From assembly GCA_030448185.1 (NCBI GenBank), contig JAUJNL010000003.1:1-64000 (forward strand): a stretch of DNA of 64,000 nt, in the 5' to 3' direction. Shown here in pieces: positions 29,073 to 37,080 of the stretch. How positions within the stretch are numbered: the stretch's first letter is position 1; each line of letters opens with the position of its first letter. Source of the stretch: Cytophagales bacterium (GTDB lineage: Bacteria; Bacteroidota; Bacteroidia; Cytophagales; 172606-1). Position numbers and translations under genes: made by a program. The notes under the pieces were generated by a model. The model was not told the DNA's origin. It did no database searches and was given only the letters and a program-made list of their open reading frames with translations.

Positions 29073-30137
29073 TTATTCTTTGCGGCGCAGTATAATTTGT
29101 TTCTGGTTTTGTTCAACGTCAAGGTCAGCCGTAGCCGATAATGCTCTTAACATAGTGCCCAGGTTGTCCGACAAGACGGTACCTGTCAGTCGCTGGTCAA
29201 GCAGAGCCGGATCTTGCACGGTCACTTGCACCCCGTAATTATTTTCCAGCATGGTCACTATTTCCCGAAGCGTTGTATTCTGAAAAATATACTTCCGGTT
29301 GGTCCAGGCACTATATACTACCGGGTTAATTTGTTTGCGGGTAAATTGTTTCTTAGCCGCTGAGTAGGCTACTAACTGCCCGGGAACAAGGGTGATTTCA
29401 CTATTTTCTGCTGCAACTTTGCCACCCATTTTGTTTTTTGGCAACTGTACTTTTACTTTTCCTTCATTGAGGGAAACTTTTGTTTCCTCTTCCCGGTGCT
29501 GCACATTAAACCGCGTTCCCAGTACCTGTACCTCCAGGTCCTGAGTATGCACCGTAAATTTTACCGGTACCTTGCCGGAAGGAAGGGTAGCATGCTGTTT
29601 GGTGACTGAGAAAAAGGCCTCTCCTTCCAACCATACTTCACGGTTCTCTTTGTCTGACCATTCTTTGTCGTACCGCAGACTTGAGTTGGCATTGAGGGTT
29701 ACCTGTGAGCCATCGGGCAGTGTTATCTTCTGAATCTCTCCATAAGCCGTACGATATTCCTGCGTCCCTGTAAAGGCAACATATAAAGCGGCACAAACGA
29801 ACAATAGGGTGAGGGCAGCGGCTACCTGGTATACCAGACTTCCATTCCGCCAGATTGCGTTAAATAGATTGCGTTTGCCAGTAATTTGCTGGCTACGATA
29901 TAAAGTGGATAACTCAATCTTACGCCACACGTCCAGTTGCTCCTGAGCGGATAACTCATCCCGGAAATCAATACTGAGGATAATCCGCCGTGCTTCTTCT
30001 ACATCTCTTACCTTTTCCGGATGGGCTGCCAACCATTTTTCCCAGAAGGCATGTTTTTGGGAAGATGCGTTTTGCACCCAGTCACGAAAGGCCTCATCCA
30101 GAACCAGATCCTCAACTCCAAAGTTTTCGTAATTCAT
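29073..30137 (-). CDS. FecR family anti-sigma factor
   Basis: A 354-residue single-pass inner membrane protein. The cytoplasmic N-terminal ~95 residues are the sigma-binding part. A helix at about 100-120 (YQVAAALTLLFVCAALYVAF) crosses the membrane. The periplasmic FecR domain follows (GEIQKITLPDGSQVTLNANSSL, EVWLEGEAFFSV), then a C-terminal DUF4974-type domain (TTLREIVTMLENNYGVQVTV), which contacts the STN domain of the SusC partner. Ligand binding by SusC is relayed through this protein to the sigma factor. Spacing to susC is 40 bases, so the two are likely co-transcribed. Confidence 0.92.
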   Translation of the reverse strand: MNYENFGVEDLVLDEAFRDWVQNASSQKHAFWEKWLAAHPEKVRDVEEARRIILSIDFRDELSAQEQLDVWRKIELSTLYRSQQITGKRNLFNAIWRNGSLVYQVAAALTLLFVCAALYVAFTGTQEYRTAYGEIQKITLPDGSQVTLNANSSLRYDKEWSDKENREVWLEGEAFFSVTKQHATLPSGKVPVKFTVHTQDLEVQVLGTRFNVQHREEETKVSLNEGKVKVQLPKNKMGGKVAAENSEITLVPGQLVAYSAAKKQFTRKQINPVVYSAWTNRKYIFQNTTLREIVTMLENNYGVQVTVQDPALLDQRLTGTVLSDNLGTMLRALSATADLDVEQNQKQIILRRKE

Positions 30138-30381
30138 TGGATAAAAATTATGCTATAAATTCCTGACGGATTCTCATTTATACTAATAGAGAGCGAAAGT
30201 CTTTCCGTTTGTAACCGCCATCACTACTTTTTTCCGAAAAAAACTACAGGGAACAGTCACGTCTTTGCCTTAAGAGTGTATCCTTGATCATAATACGTTC
30301 GCATTTCGGAAGTAAATCCGGACGAATAGAAGTAGAATGTATCTTCGTGTACCGGTAAAACCTCTATCTAATAGCAGAGAA

Positions 30382-31017
30382 TCAGAAGCCCATCAGATTT
30401 AACAGGCCAAGCAGGATAAAAAGCTCTATGTGGCCGGCTAGCTTGGTCCGGAGATTTTTAATGGCTTTATAGATCAGGTTGCGGACCACCTGATACTCAA
30501 CAGCCATGATCGCCGTTACCTCTTCGTAGCTTAAGCCCTGATAATAGCGCAGGTAAATAGCTTCCTTCTGACGCCGGGGCAGGTTTTCAATTTCACGCCA
30601 TACCTGATCATTGCGAAGCATATCGGTCTGACGCTGAATGTAGTCGGATTCGGGTGAACGTTCCGCCGCAAAACTCCCGGTTTCGTCGTCCAGGTTATCC
30701 AGGCCAAACAGGTTAGGTGCCGATGCCTGTTTTTTAAAAAGCAGCCGGCGCAGGGAAATCAGCAGATAAAACCGAACCGACTGCACATCAGAGAGATTGG
30801 CCCGCCGGTTCCATAGCTCAACGAATAACTCCTGCAGGCCGTCTTTTACCCGTTCCCGGTCCCGCACCAGGGTCATTCCATACTTAAATAAAGCGTTATT
30901 AAACAACTTATAGAGTTGGGAAAAAGCTTCCTGGTCGCCCTCCTTAAATCGCTTCCAAAGCAGAGACTCCTCCGCAGGTCGGGTAGGATGGCTATAGGAG
31001 TCTGAAGGTTTGGACAT
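30382..31017 (-). CDS. ECF sigma-70 factor of the sulfatase PUL
   Basis: A 211-residue extracytoplasmic-function sigma factor. Region 2 is seen in FSQLYKLFNNALFKYGMTLV and LQELFVELWNRR; region 4 in NLPRRQKEAIYLRYYQGLSYEEVTAIM, with its helix-turn-helix. The C-terminal 15 residues are hydrophobic (ELFILLGLLNLMGF), seen in some Bacteroidota ECF factors. It is the first gene of the co-oriented PUL, 244 bases ahead of fecR, and should direct transcription of susC and the genes behind it when released. The gap to fecR suggests a separate promoter. Confidence 0.92.
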   Translation of the reverse strand: MSKPSDSYSHPTRPAEESLLWKRFKEGDQEAFSQLYKLFNNALFKYGMTLVRDRERVKDGLQELFVELWNRRANLSDVQSVRFYLLISLRRLLFKKQASAPNLFGLDNLDDETGSFAAERSPESDYIQRQTDMLRNDQVWREIENLPRRQKEAIYLRYYQGLSYEEVTAIMAVEYQVVRNLIYKAIKNLRTKLAGHIELFILLGLLNLMGF

Positions 31018-31236
31018 ACTGAGCTAAAAGCAGTGAAGGCAAAAAATTCCACCAAATATGTTAAGTAATTGTGTAAATTATATAATATAAATAATAAATC
31101 CTATAAAAAGCCGCCTCGAATTTAATTGAGCGCTACTTGGCACCAGTAGCTGACAGTTTATTCTTTCTTAAGAAAATGAACCCCTACCTATTTGGAATAA
31201 CTCCACACAGTATTTGAAAAGGAAATTGAAGAGACG

Positions 31237-32259
31237 GTGATGCATCGCCAGTTTTTTGCCGACAAGATTACCAATCACCCTCTGCCCGTGGATGTACTGA
31301 TGGAGCAGGTACGGAAAGCCTATCCGGACCGTAAAATTGGCGGTTTCGAAATAGACCAGGATTCCCGTAAAAACTACCGCTTTAGGGTAGAAGATCCCCG
31401 AACCTCTGTTTTTATCAATCCTTATACTGGGCAGATTCAGGGAACCTTGGAGCATGACAAACGCTTCTTTACCACTACCCTCAAACTGCACCGTTACCTG
31501 CTGGCCGGGGAAATGGGAAAAACGATCACTGGAATATCGTGCGTCATTTTCATTATTCTGCTCCTGTCGGGAATTATCATCTGGACTCCCAAAAACTGGG
31601 CATTCATCCGGGAAAAGTTGACTATCCGCTGGTCGGCCAAGTGGCGCAAAGTCAACTACGACCTGCATAGCGTAGGCGGATTTTATGCATCCCTGCTGCT
31701 GCTGGTAACGGCTTCTACCGGACTGGTATGGGCATTCAAACCGGTTAATAATGCTATTTTCTGGGTAGCAGATGGCAAACCTCAGGATAAAACCAAACCG
31801 CAGTCGGTTGATTTCGGACAGGTGGCTGGCGACTCCTTCTATCAGCAGTTGGTGAGTGAAACCAACAAACAGTTTACTTTTCCCGGCAACCTCCGGGTTA
31901 ATCTGACATCTAATGATAGTGCAGCCATTTCTGTTTCTAAGGAAGACCTTTCTGCCGCAGTGCCTAATGTGGTCAGCGCTCTATATTTTGACCAGTTCTC
32001 AGGTAAGTTGGTAAAGGCGGAACCGTATGAATCTATCAGCCGGGGCACGAAAATCCGCCGGATTGTGTACCCGATCCACACGGGTAGTATCGGAGGTTTG
32101 CCTACCCGTATACTGGCATTAATAGCCAGTCTGTTTGCGGCCAGCCTGCCCGTAACTGGTTTTCTGATCTGGCGGAGCAAACGTAAAAATAAAAAAGGGG
32201 GTAAACGGCAACAGGATACTTTACTCAAAAAATCATCCGCTAAAGAATTAAGTTATTAG
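31237..32259 (+). CDS. PepSY-associated TM protein, apparently lacking its first helix
   Basis: A 340-residue protein with GTG at 31237 or ATG at 31240. It has three clear helices: ISCVIFIILLLSGIIIW, YASLLLLVTASTGLVWAF and ILALIASLFAASLPVTGFLIW, plus PepSY-like segments (VYPIHTGSIGG, INPYTGQIQG). The normal family begins with a helix and TG(x)LYVFEKEIE. Here the in-frame text just upstream of the start reads TVFEKEIEET, right after an in-frame TAA, so the first helix is missing or shifted out of frame. Members are often linked with iron-siderophore uptake or reductase function at the inner membrane; no such partner lies beside it. Confidence 0.75.
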   Translation: MMHRQFFADKITNHPLPVDVLMEQVRKAYPDRKIGGFEIDQDSRKNYRFRVEDPRTSVFINPYTGQIQGTLEHDKRFFTTTLKLHRYLLAGEMGKTITGISCVIFIILLLSGIIIWTPKNWAFIREKLTIRWSAKWRKVNYDLHSVGGFYASLLLLVTASTGLVWAFKPVNNAIFWVADGKPQDKTKPQSVDFGQVAGDSFYQQLVSETNKQFTFPGNLRVNLTSNDSAAISVSKEDLSAAVPNVVSALYFDQFSGKLVKAEPYESISRGTKIRRIVYPIHTGSIGGLPTRILALIASLFAASLPVTGFLIWRSKRKNKKGGKRQQDTLLKKSSAKELSY

Positions 32260-32385
32260 GCAGTATTAACCAGATGGTAGTTAACGGCTACACCAGTATC
32301 TAAGATAAGTTTTCCGTCCACTTGCTCTTCCGTATCTTTGAGCCAGTGCTGGGCCAGCAACTTTTGCTTCCCATCGAAAACAATT

Positions 32386-33090
32386 ATGCTCGAAAGGTAT
32401 TCCTTTGCGTTGCCCAAAGGCAAAATTATCCGGCGATACGGGGTTAAAGTCCTACAAATGCCCGAGTTAAACTATAATATATCTCCGGGGAATCTCATTC
32501 CTGCAATCCGGGATGTGGCCTCTCATAGGTTGGAGCTGATCAGGTGGGGGATGGATTTGAAAAAGAATAAACTGGGCCGGGCTAACAGACCCGTTTCCGT
32601 AATAAATGCCTCCGTTATCAGTAACGCGGACAAACCGGCCTCCCTGCTACTTACCCAGCGGTGCCTGATTCCGGCCGATGCCTTTTATTGCTGGCGGCGC
32701 CTCTCCCGGAAAAGTTATGTTCCTTTTAGAATTTCCCTGAAGTGGAACCTGCCGTTTGCCTTTGCCGGCGTATGGCAGACCGAAGCCGATGAGTCAGGAA
32801 ACGAAACAATTACCTGCGCCCTGATTACGACTACTGCTAATACCCTGCTTGCCCCCCTCGCTGCAACCATGCCCGTAATTCTGCCACTGGAAGAAGAAAA
32901 AAACTGGCTGGCCCCGCAAGAAGGCCCTTTTGCAGTAAAATACCTGTTCTCCTCCTACCCTTCCGATCAAATGAAGCTGTTTCCAGTATCTTCAAAGATC
33001 CATGACCTGTCATTTAATTCACCCTTGCTCACCCAACCCGCCCAACCTGTAGACCAACACGGCAATTATGTACTGTTTGGAGAACAATAA
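32386..33090 (+). CDS. SRAP (YedK/HMCES) family protein with altered active site
   Basis: The SRAP fold is recognised from ERYSFALP, YNISPGNLIPAI, LELIRWGM, INASVIS, RCLIPADAFYCW, FAFAGVWQTE and TMPVILP. True SRAP enzymes start Met-Cys and use Cys2 to crosslink abasic sites in single-stranded DNA, helped by Glu in FYEW and His in HxRMPVI. Here the second residue is Leu (ATG CTC), FYEW is FYCW, and the His position reads LAATMPVIL. The gene therefore looks like a paralogue with no normal catalysis. The start at 32386 gives 234 residues and matches the family; the frame opens 16 codons earlier. Its 3' part is duplicated downstream. Confidence 0.75.
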   Translation: MLERYSFALPKGKIIRRYGVKVLQMPELNYNISPGNLIPAIRDVASHRLELIRWGMDLKKNKLGRANRPVSVINASVISNADKPASLLLTQRCLIPADAFYCWRRLSRKSYVPFRISLKWNLPFAFAGVWQTEADESGNETITCALITTTANTLLAPLAATMPVILPLEEEKNWLAPQEGPFAVKYLFSSYPSDQMKLFPVSSKIHDLSFNSPLLTQPAQPVDQHGNYVLFGEQ

Positions 33091-33552
33091 ACAAGTAGCC
33101 ATTGGAAAACTGCAACCATGCCCGGCTGGAAGAAGAAAAAAACCGAAGCCGATGAGTCAAATGGAAACGAAACAATTACCTGCGCCCTGATTGGAATCGA
33201 CTACTGCTAATACTCCCTGTTTCTTCTTGCCCCCCTCGCTGCAACCATGCCCGTAATTCTGCCAAAATAATATCGATGGAAGAAGAAGAATGGTTTTCTC
33301 AAAACTGGACTGGCATCGAGCCGATGCGCAAGAAGGCCCTTTTGCAGTAAAATACCGTGTTCTCCTCCTTTATACCGCCTCCGATCAAATGAAGCTGCCT
33401 TTCCAGTATCTTCAAAGATCGCGATGGGTCTTTTCTTGACCTGTCATTTAATTCACTTTGAGAATCCTTGCTCACCCAACCCGCCCCAACCTGTAGACCA
33501 ACACGGCAATTATGTACTGTTTGGAGAACAATAAACAAGTAGCCATTGGAAA
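33091..33552 (+). repeat. Interleaved duplicate of the SRAP gene 3' end
   Basis: From 33143 the sequence repeats 32780-33108 almost base for base but with many short extra pieces inserted, so that 329 bases become about 410. Substitutions are nearly absent. Matching blocks include CGAAACAATTACCTGCGCCC, GACCTGTCATTTAATTCAC and GACCAACACGGCAATTATG. A mosaic of the same region stands at 33103-33140. No intact frame remains. The pattern is unlike natural decay and points to a consensus or assembly artefact. Confidence 0.75.
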
Positions 33553-33600
33553 AATGGAATCAGGAGCATTTTCTCATAATCAATGTGCGAAACCGTTGAA

Positions 33601-33632
33601 AAGAAAGACCCGCTTTTAGGCGGATCTTTCTT
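33601..33632. terminator. Hairpin terminator
   Basis: Stem AAGAAAGACCCGC / GCGGATCTTTCTT with a loop of TTTTAG and one mismatch. T-rich flank on the plus strand. It would end plus-strand transcripts from the SRAP region. Confidence 0.6.
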
Positions 33633-33783
33633 AAGTAAAATCGAAATGAATGTTCTTCCGAAAGGTAACCTAGATTTACAAAAAAATTATTGTTTTTAAT
33701 CGTTTATCCGCATCAACCGTATAAGGCCGTTACCAAAAGCAAACTTAAAACACCCTGCTTTTATGAAAGTTAATGAAAAAATT

Positions 33784-33814
33784 AAACGGCAGCATTCAGA
33801 GAACACTGCCGTTT
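33784..33814 (-). terminator. Terminator of the small lipoprotein gene
   Basis: Perfect stem AAACGGCAG / CTGCCGTTT with a 13-base loop. On the minus strand it is followed by AATTTTTTC. It lies 24 bases after the stop of the lipoprotein gene at 33838. Confidence 0.7.
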
Positions 33815-33837
33815 AGAAGGTACAATTAGGTAATTAC

Positions 33838-34053
33838 TTACTTCTTAAGGGTATCTTCACCTTCGCCAGCCCCAACTTGACGGGTAGTAGTATCAGACTC
33901 AACTACTGTTTCTGTTACAGTGGTATCAGTTTCTACTATAGTGTCGCGGTCTACTACGCTTTCGTCATTCTCAGTATTAGTGGTTTTGCTTTCGCAGGCG
34001 GTGAATGCAATTGTTCCCAAAGCGATCATACAGGCAAAAAACATCTTTTTCAT
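33838..34053 (-). CDS. Small Thr/Asp-rich lipoprotein
   Basis: A 71-residue protein: signal sequence MKKMFFACMIALGTIAFTAC with lipobox FTAC (Cys20), followed by a mature chain dominated by Thr, Glu, Asp and Val (VVDRDTIVETDTTVTETVV). This looks like a flexible acidic spacer with no fold. It is divergent from the ECF sigma gene at 34181 and ends in a good terminator, so it is a monocistronic unit. Function unknown. Confidence 0.75.
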   Translation of the reverse strand: MKKMFFACMIALGTIAFTACESKTTNTENDESVVDRDTIVETDTTVTETVVESDTTTRQVGAGEGEDTLKK

Positions 34054-34112
34054 AACGAGCTGAAATTAAGTTTAAGGTTAAAATTCAACCTATATACCAC
34101 CACTTAGAGAAG

Positions 34113-34149
34113 GTAACCCAAATAAATTAAATTTTTTTCATCGGGTTAC
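34113..34149. promoter_or_regulatory. Inverted repeat ahead of ECF sigma gene
   Basis: GTAACCC at 34113-34119 and GGGTTAC at 34143-34149 flank an AT-rich 23-base spacer in the divergent promoter region, ending 32 bases before the sigma ATG. It could be an operator or an mRNA hairpin; there is no direct evidence. Confidence 0.35.
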
Positions 34150-34180
34150 TTACGCAACTTTGAGGTATAAAAAAGCGGCT

Positions 34181-34763
34181 ATGCAGATGAGCAAAGTAGT
34201 ATACCTGAACGATGAGGAACTTTCACCGCCCTTCGCAGCGGGAGCGAGCAGGCGTTGGGAGCTGTCTATAAAAATTATTTTCCGATGATCCTGCATTTTA
34301 TTACACAGAATAGCGGAACGGAACAGGAAGCGAAAGATGTTTATCAGGGAAGCAATGATCGTGCTCTACGAACATCTGAAAGACGGGGATTTTGCTCTTT
34401 CATGCAAAATAAAAACCTATATCTACTCGGTTTGCCGCCGGCTTTGGCTGAAAAAACTGGCTGAAAAAACAGAAAAGCCGGTTCGTCGGTAAAATAGAAG
34501 ACTTTGAAACATTCATTCCCTTTGCCAGAGACGAAGGGGAATCCGAAGAACGGGACGATCAGTTTAAAGCTATGCAGGAATCAATGGCTGATCTGGGCGA
34601 ACCCTGCCGTACTATATTGGAGGACTTCTTTATCCGGGGCTATAGTATGCAACAGATTACCGATAAAATGGGCTATACCAATGCAGACAATGCCAAAAAC
34701 CAGAAGTACAAGTGTCTGCTGAGACTGAAAAAGATTTTCTTTACCCGATATAAAGCCATTTAA
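34181..34763 (+). CDS. ECF sigma-70 factor paired with protease-type anti-sigma (frame-disrupted)
   Basis: Joined frames give about 193 residues: MQMSKVVYLNDEELS, then ALRSGSEQALGAVYKNYFPMI (region 2 start), EQEAKDVYQEAMIVLYEHL (region 2 core), IKTYIYSVCRRLWLKKL, and the region 4 helix-turn-helix LEDFFIRGYSMQQITDKMGYTNADNAKNQKYKCL. Frame changes lie near 34232 (one base missing after CACC), near 34349 (extra G in GGGAAG) and near 34465. The stop at 34761-34763 is 12 bases before the membrane protease gene, so both are one unit. By family it recruits RNA polymerase to a small regulon under control of its membrane partner. Confidence 0.8.
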
Positions 34764-34775
34764 GGCAATAAAGAG

Positions 34776-35879
34776 ATGACGCAAGAATCATATGAGCAGA
34801 TTGAAAAGTTTCTTTCCGGGGAGATGACCCTTCCGGAAAAAATCGCTTTCGAACAACTCATCAGGCACAATGCTCAACTGGCTGAAGAAGTCCGTCAGCA
34901 TCAGCTCCTGCTGGAGGGCATGCAACTGCTGGGGCGACGCACCCAGTTGAAAAAGCAGATGGACGTTTTCCATCAACAGATGGAAGAAGAAGGCATTTCA
35001 CGTCACATGCAGGTGAGTCGGTACGGATTGCGTCAAATGTGGAAAAAATACATGCCTACAATAGCGGTAGCGGCTTCCGTTGCCATTATTACAGCTATCA
35101 GTACACTGTCTACCTTAACGCACCTACGCTCTCTCGACAACCGGCAGACAACGTATTACCGGGAATTGAAACGCGAGTTTGATAAGTTCCGGATTCAGCA
35201 AAGCCGCTCCGGGACTGCACCCAATACCCAACCGGTTGTCAAACCTGCTCAGTACAGCGCCACGGGCTTTATGATTTCGCCTAATGGCTACGTAGTTACT
35301 AATTACCACGTAGTAAAAGAAGCGGACTCGGTTTATATTGAAAGTATTGCCTACCCGTCACAAAGCTATAAGGTAAAAGTAATTTACCGGGACCCTTCCG
35401 TGGATTTGGCCTTGCTCAAAATTGAGGACAGTGCTTTTCAGCCACTTAAACGATTACCTTTCGCGTTGCGTACCGAAGAAGCCGATCTGGCAGAACCCGT
35501 TTATACGCTTGGTTACCCTGGCGATGACCTGGTGTATAATGATGGTTCAATCAGTGCGCATACCGGTTTTGACGGTGATACCTCAGCCTACCGGATCTCG
35601 ATTCCCGTAAACCCTGGCAATAGTGGCGGTCCGCTACTCGATGAACGGGGGAATTTATTGGGTATTATCAGCGGCAAGAATGAAGCGGCTGAAGGAGCTG
35701 CCTTTGCCATCAAATCCAAACATCTGCTGCGAATGATTGAGCAGGTTTCCCCTGATTCCCTATCAGACCCGCTTTCACTGTCCTGGAAGAATTATGTAAA
35801 AGATATGAAACGTCCTGAACAAATTAAAAAACTGCAGGCGTTTGTATTTAATGTAAAGGTCTTTAAGTCAGGTATGTAA
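34776..35879 (+). CDS. Membrane protein: anti-sigma-like N-terminus fused to trypsin-like (S1C/DegP-type) protease
   Basis: A 367-residue protein. Residues 1-90 are helical and charged (SYEQIEKFLSGEMTLPEKIAFE), like the cytoplasmic N-terminus of Bacteroidota anti-sigma factors. One membrane helix lies at about 93-113 (PTIAVAASVAIITAISTL). A short coiled linker follows, then a periplasmic trypsin-like domain at about 157-325 with all three catalytic residues: His178 in VVTNYHVV, Asp210 in DPSVDLALLK and Ser283 in PGNSGGPL. There is no PDZ domain. It directly follows an ECF sigma gene, so a sensor role with a protease as its periplasmic input module is inferred. A long hairpin ends the unit. 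Confidence 0.85.
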   Translation: MTQESYEQIEKFLSGEMTLPEKIAFEQLIRHNAQLAEEVRQHQLLLEGMQLLGRRTQLKKQMDVFHQQMEEEGISRHMQVSRYGLRQMWKKYMPTIAVAASVAIITAISTLSTLTHLRSLDNRQTTYYRELKREFDKFRIQQSRSGTAPNTQPVVKPAQYSATGFMISPNGYVVTNYHVVKEADSVYIESIAYPSQSYKVKVIYRDPSVDLALLKIEDSAFQPLKRLPFALRTEEADLAEPVYTLGYPGDDLVYNDGSISAHTGFDGDTSAYRISIPVNPGNSGGPLLDERGNLLGIISGKNEAAEGAAFAIKSKHLLRMIEQVSPDSLSDPLSLSWKNYVKDMKRPEQIKKLQAFVFNVKVFKSGM

Positions 35880-35911
35880 TTATTACCTTTATAATAGTAT
35901 CTGCTTTTTAG

Positions 35912-35967
35912 TAAAAGAAAACCAGCCGGCTAGAATTTAGAAATTCTAGCCGGCTGGTTTTCTTTTA
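35912..35967. terminator. Very long perfect hairpin between convergent genes
   Basis: A 27-base perfect inverted repeat with only a 2-base centre (AG). The arms read TAAAAGAAAACCAGCCGGCT... and its complement. A-run before and T-run after serve both directions. It separates the protease gene from the convergent HERIH gene. Confidence 0.8.
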
Positions 35968-35986
35968 TAATTATTTAGTAGCATAA

Positions 35987-36301
35987 TCACAGATACTTAA
36001 GAAAACCTCCCCATCTTCTTCGCTTTAAATAGAGCAGATCGTGTTCATTCGCATAGGCCTCTCGTTCAAAACTAATCCGCATATAAGCGCTATAATGCCT
36101 TAATCCTTTAAACCGGTACCAGATGTATTCCATAAGATACCAGATATAAAAAGGGAGAACTAAAAGCTCAAGTTGCTGCCGCAGGTGAATCCGTTCGTGA
36201 TGAAGCAACTCCTTGTCAGTGCGGTCATTGGGATCTCTTACCAGAATAAAGGGAAATAGTGCCATACCTCTTGCAGGAAGAAAGGGAACGTGCAAAATCA
36301 T
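35987..36301 (-). CDS. Small protein with HExxH-type motif (putative mini-zincin)
   Basis: A 104-residue protein. It contains HHERIHLRQQLELLV, which fits HExxH, and 35 residues later REAYANEHDLL with Glu residues that could be the third zinc ligand. A central hydrophobic stretch (LLVLPFYIWYLMEYIWY) lies between and probably touches the membrane. The fold recalls the core of M56/M48-like membrane metallopeptidases but is far shorter. It occurs as a conserved unknown in this phylum in my recollection. Peptidase activity is inference from the motif alone. The frame is intact. Confidence 0.6.
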   Translation of the reverse strand: MILHVPFLPARGMALFPFILVRDPNDRTDKELLHHERIHLRQQLELLVLPFYIWYLMEYIWYRFKGLRHYSAYMRISFEREAYANEHDLLYLKRRRWGGFLKYL

Positions 36302-36517
36302 ACACTAGTAGCTGAAATAATTACTAATTAATATACTTACTATCTCATTAATGGAAAGAAAATGACAACACAAAAGTTTCCTGGACGCATATAAATGCGT
36401 AACCGCTTTGAACGCAGGATATTTCTGCAGAGATACCAGAACCTTCCCAATATCTGCGCTGGCATAACCCTCCCCCAATACTTGCGTACATAACCTTATA
36501 TACTAATTCAAACAGTT

Positions 36518-37069
36518 ATGATCATTGAAAATAAAATCAGGAGAAATATTCTTAGTAAAGTTGCTGCATTGGCTATTAGTACTACCCTTTTAATGGCATC
36601 CTGCTCAAGTGACAAGGGAGAAGCACGTCGGGCTATTGGTACGGGCAGTGGAGATTATGAACTAACGGAAGGAAATGATTCTACTCCTTCGGGTAGCGCA
36701 GTTACGGGGGCCTCTAAGGCTACAAAAGCAGCCCAGCCGGAGGTAAATGCGAATGTAAGCGAAAAAATGGATACCTCTGAAGCATATAGTTCTGTTAATG
36801 GACGGACCAGCACCAGCAATACAGGCTCCAGTGTCAGCAATGGCAATACGCCTGGAGGTTCGGGAGGCATGAATAGCGGCAAACAAACAAATGCAACTCC
36901 AGCTGAGGGCAGTAACCAAACGGCTACCGGACAGAAGGTACCGACTGTGAAAAATGCGGATCCTCAAAGTGTAGAAGAAACCCGCAATAGAGGTGCAGAA
37001 AGCCCTAGCGGACAGACACAAACAGAAGCTGACCGTTCGGCGCAGCCCCGGACAAATCGCCGGCAGTAA
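36518..37069 (+). CDS. Ser/Thr/Asn-rich lipoprotein
   Basis: A 183-residue protein. The signal region is ALAISTTLLMASC, with lipobox Cys at about residue 28. The mature chain is low-complexity and polar, with no aromatic core (GSSVSNGNTPGGSGGMNSG), and is likely disordered. It resembles the acidic lipoproteins at 9581 and 33838 in style but not sequence. It may act as an envelope spacer; function is unknown. It stands alone, with a 216-base upstream gap. Confidence 0.7.
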   Translation: MIIENKIRRNILSKVAALAISTTLLMASCSSDKGEARRAIGTGSGDYELTEGNDSTPSGSAVTGASKATKAAQPEVNANVSEKMDTSEAYSSVNGRTSTSNTGSSVSNGNTPGGSGGMNSGKQTNATPAEGSNQTATGQKVPTVKNADPQSVEETRNRGAESPSGQTQTEADRSAQPRTNRRQ

Positions 37070-37080
37070 TTAATCTCTAA

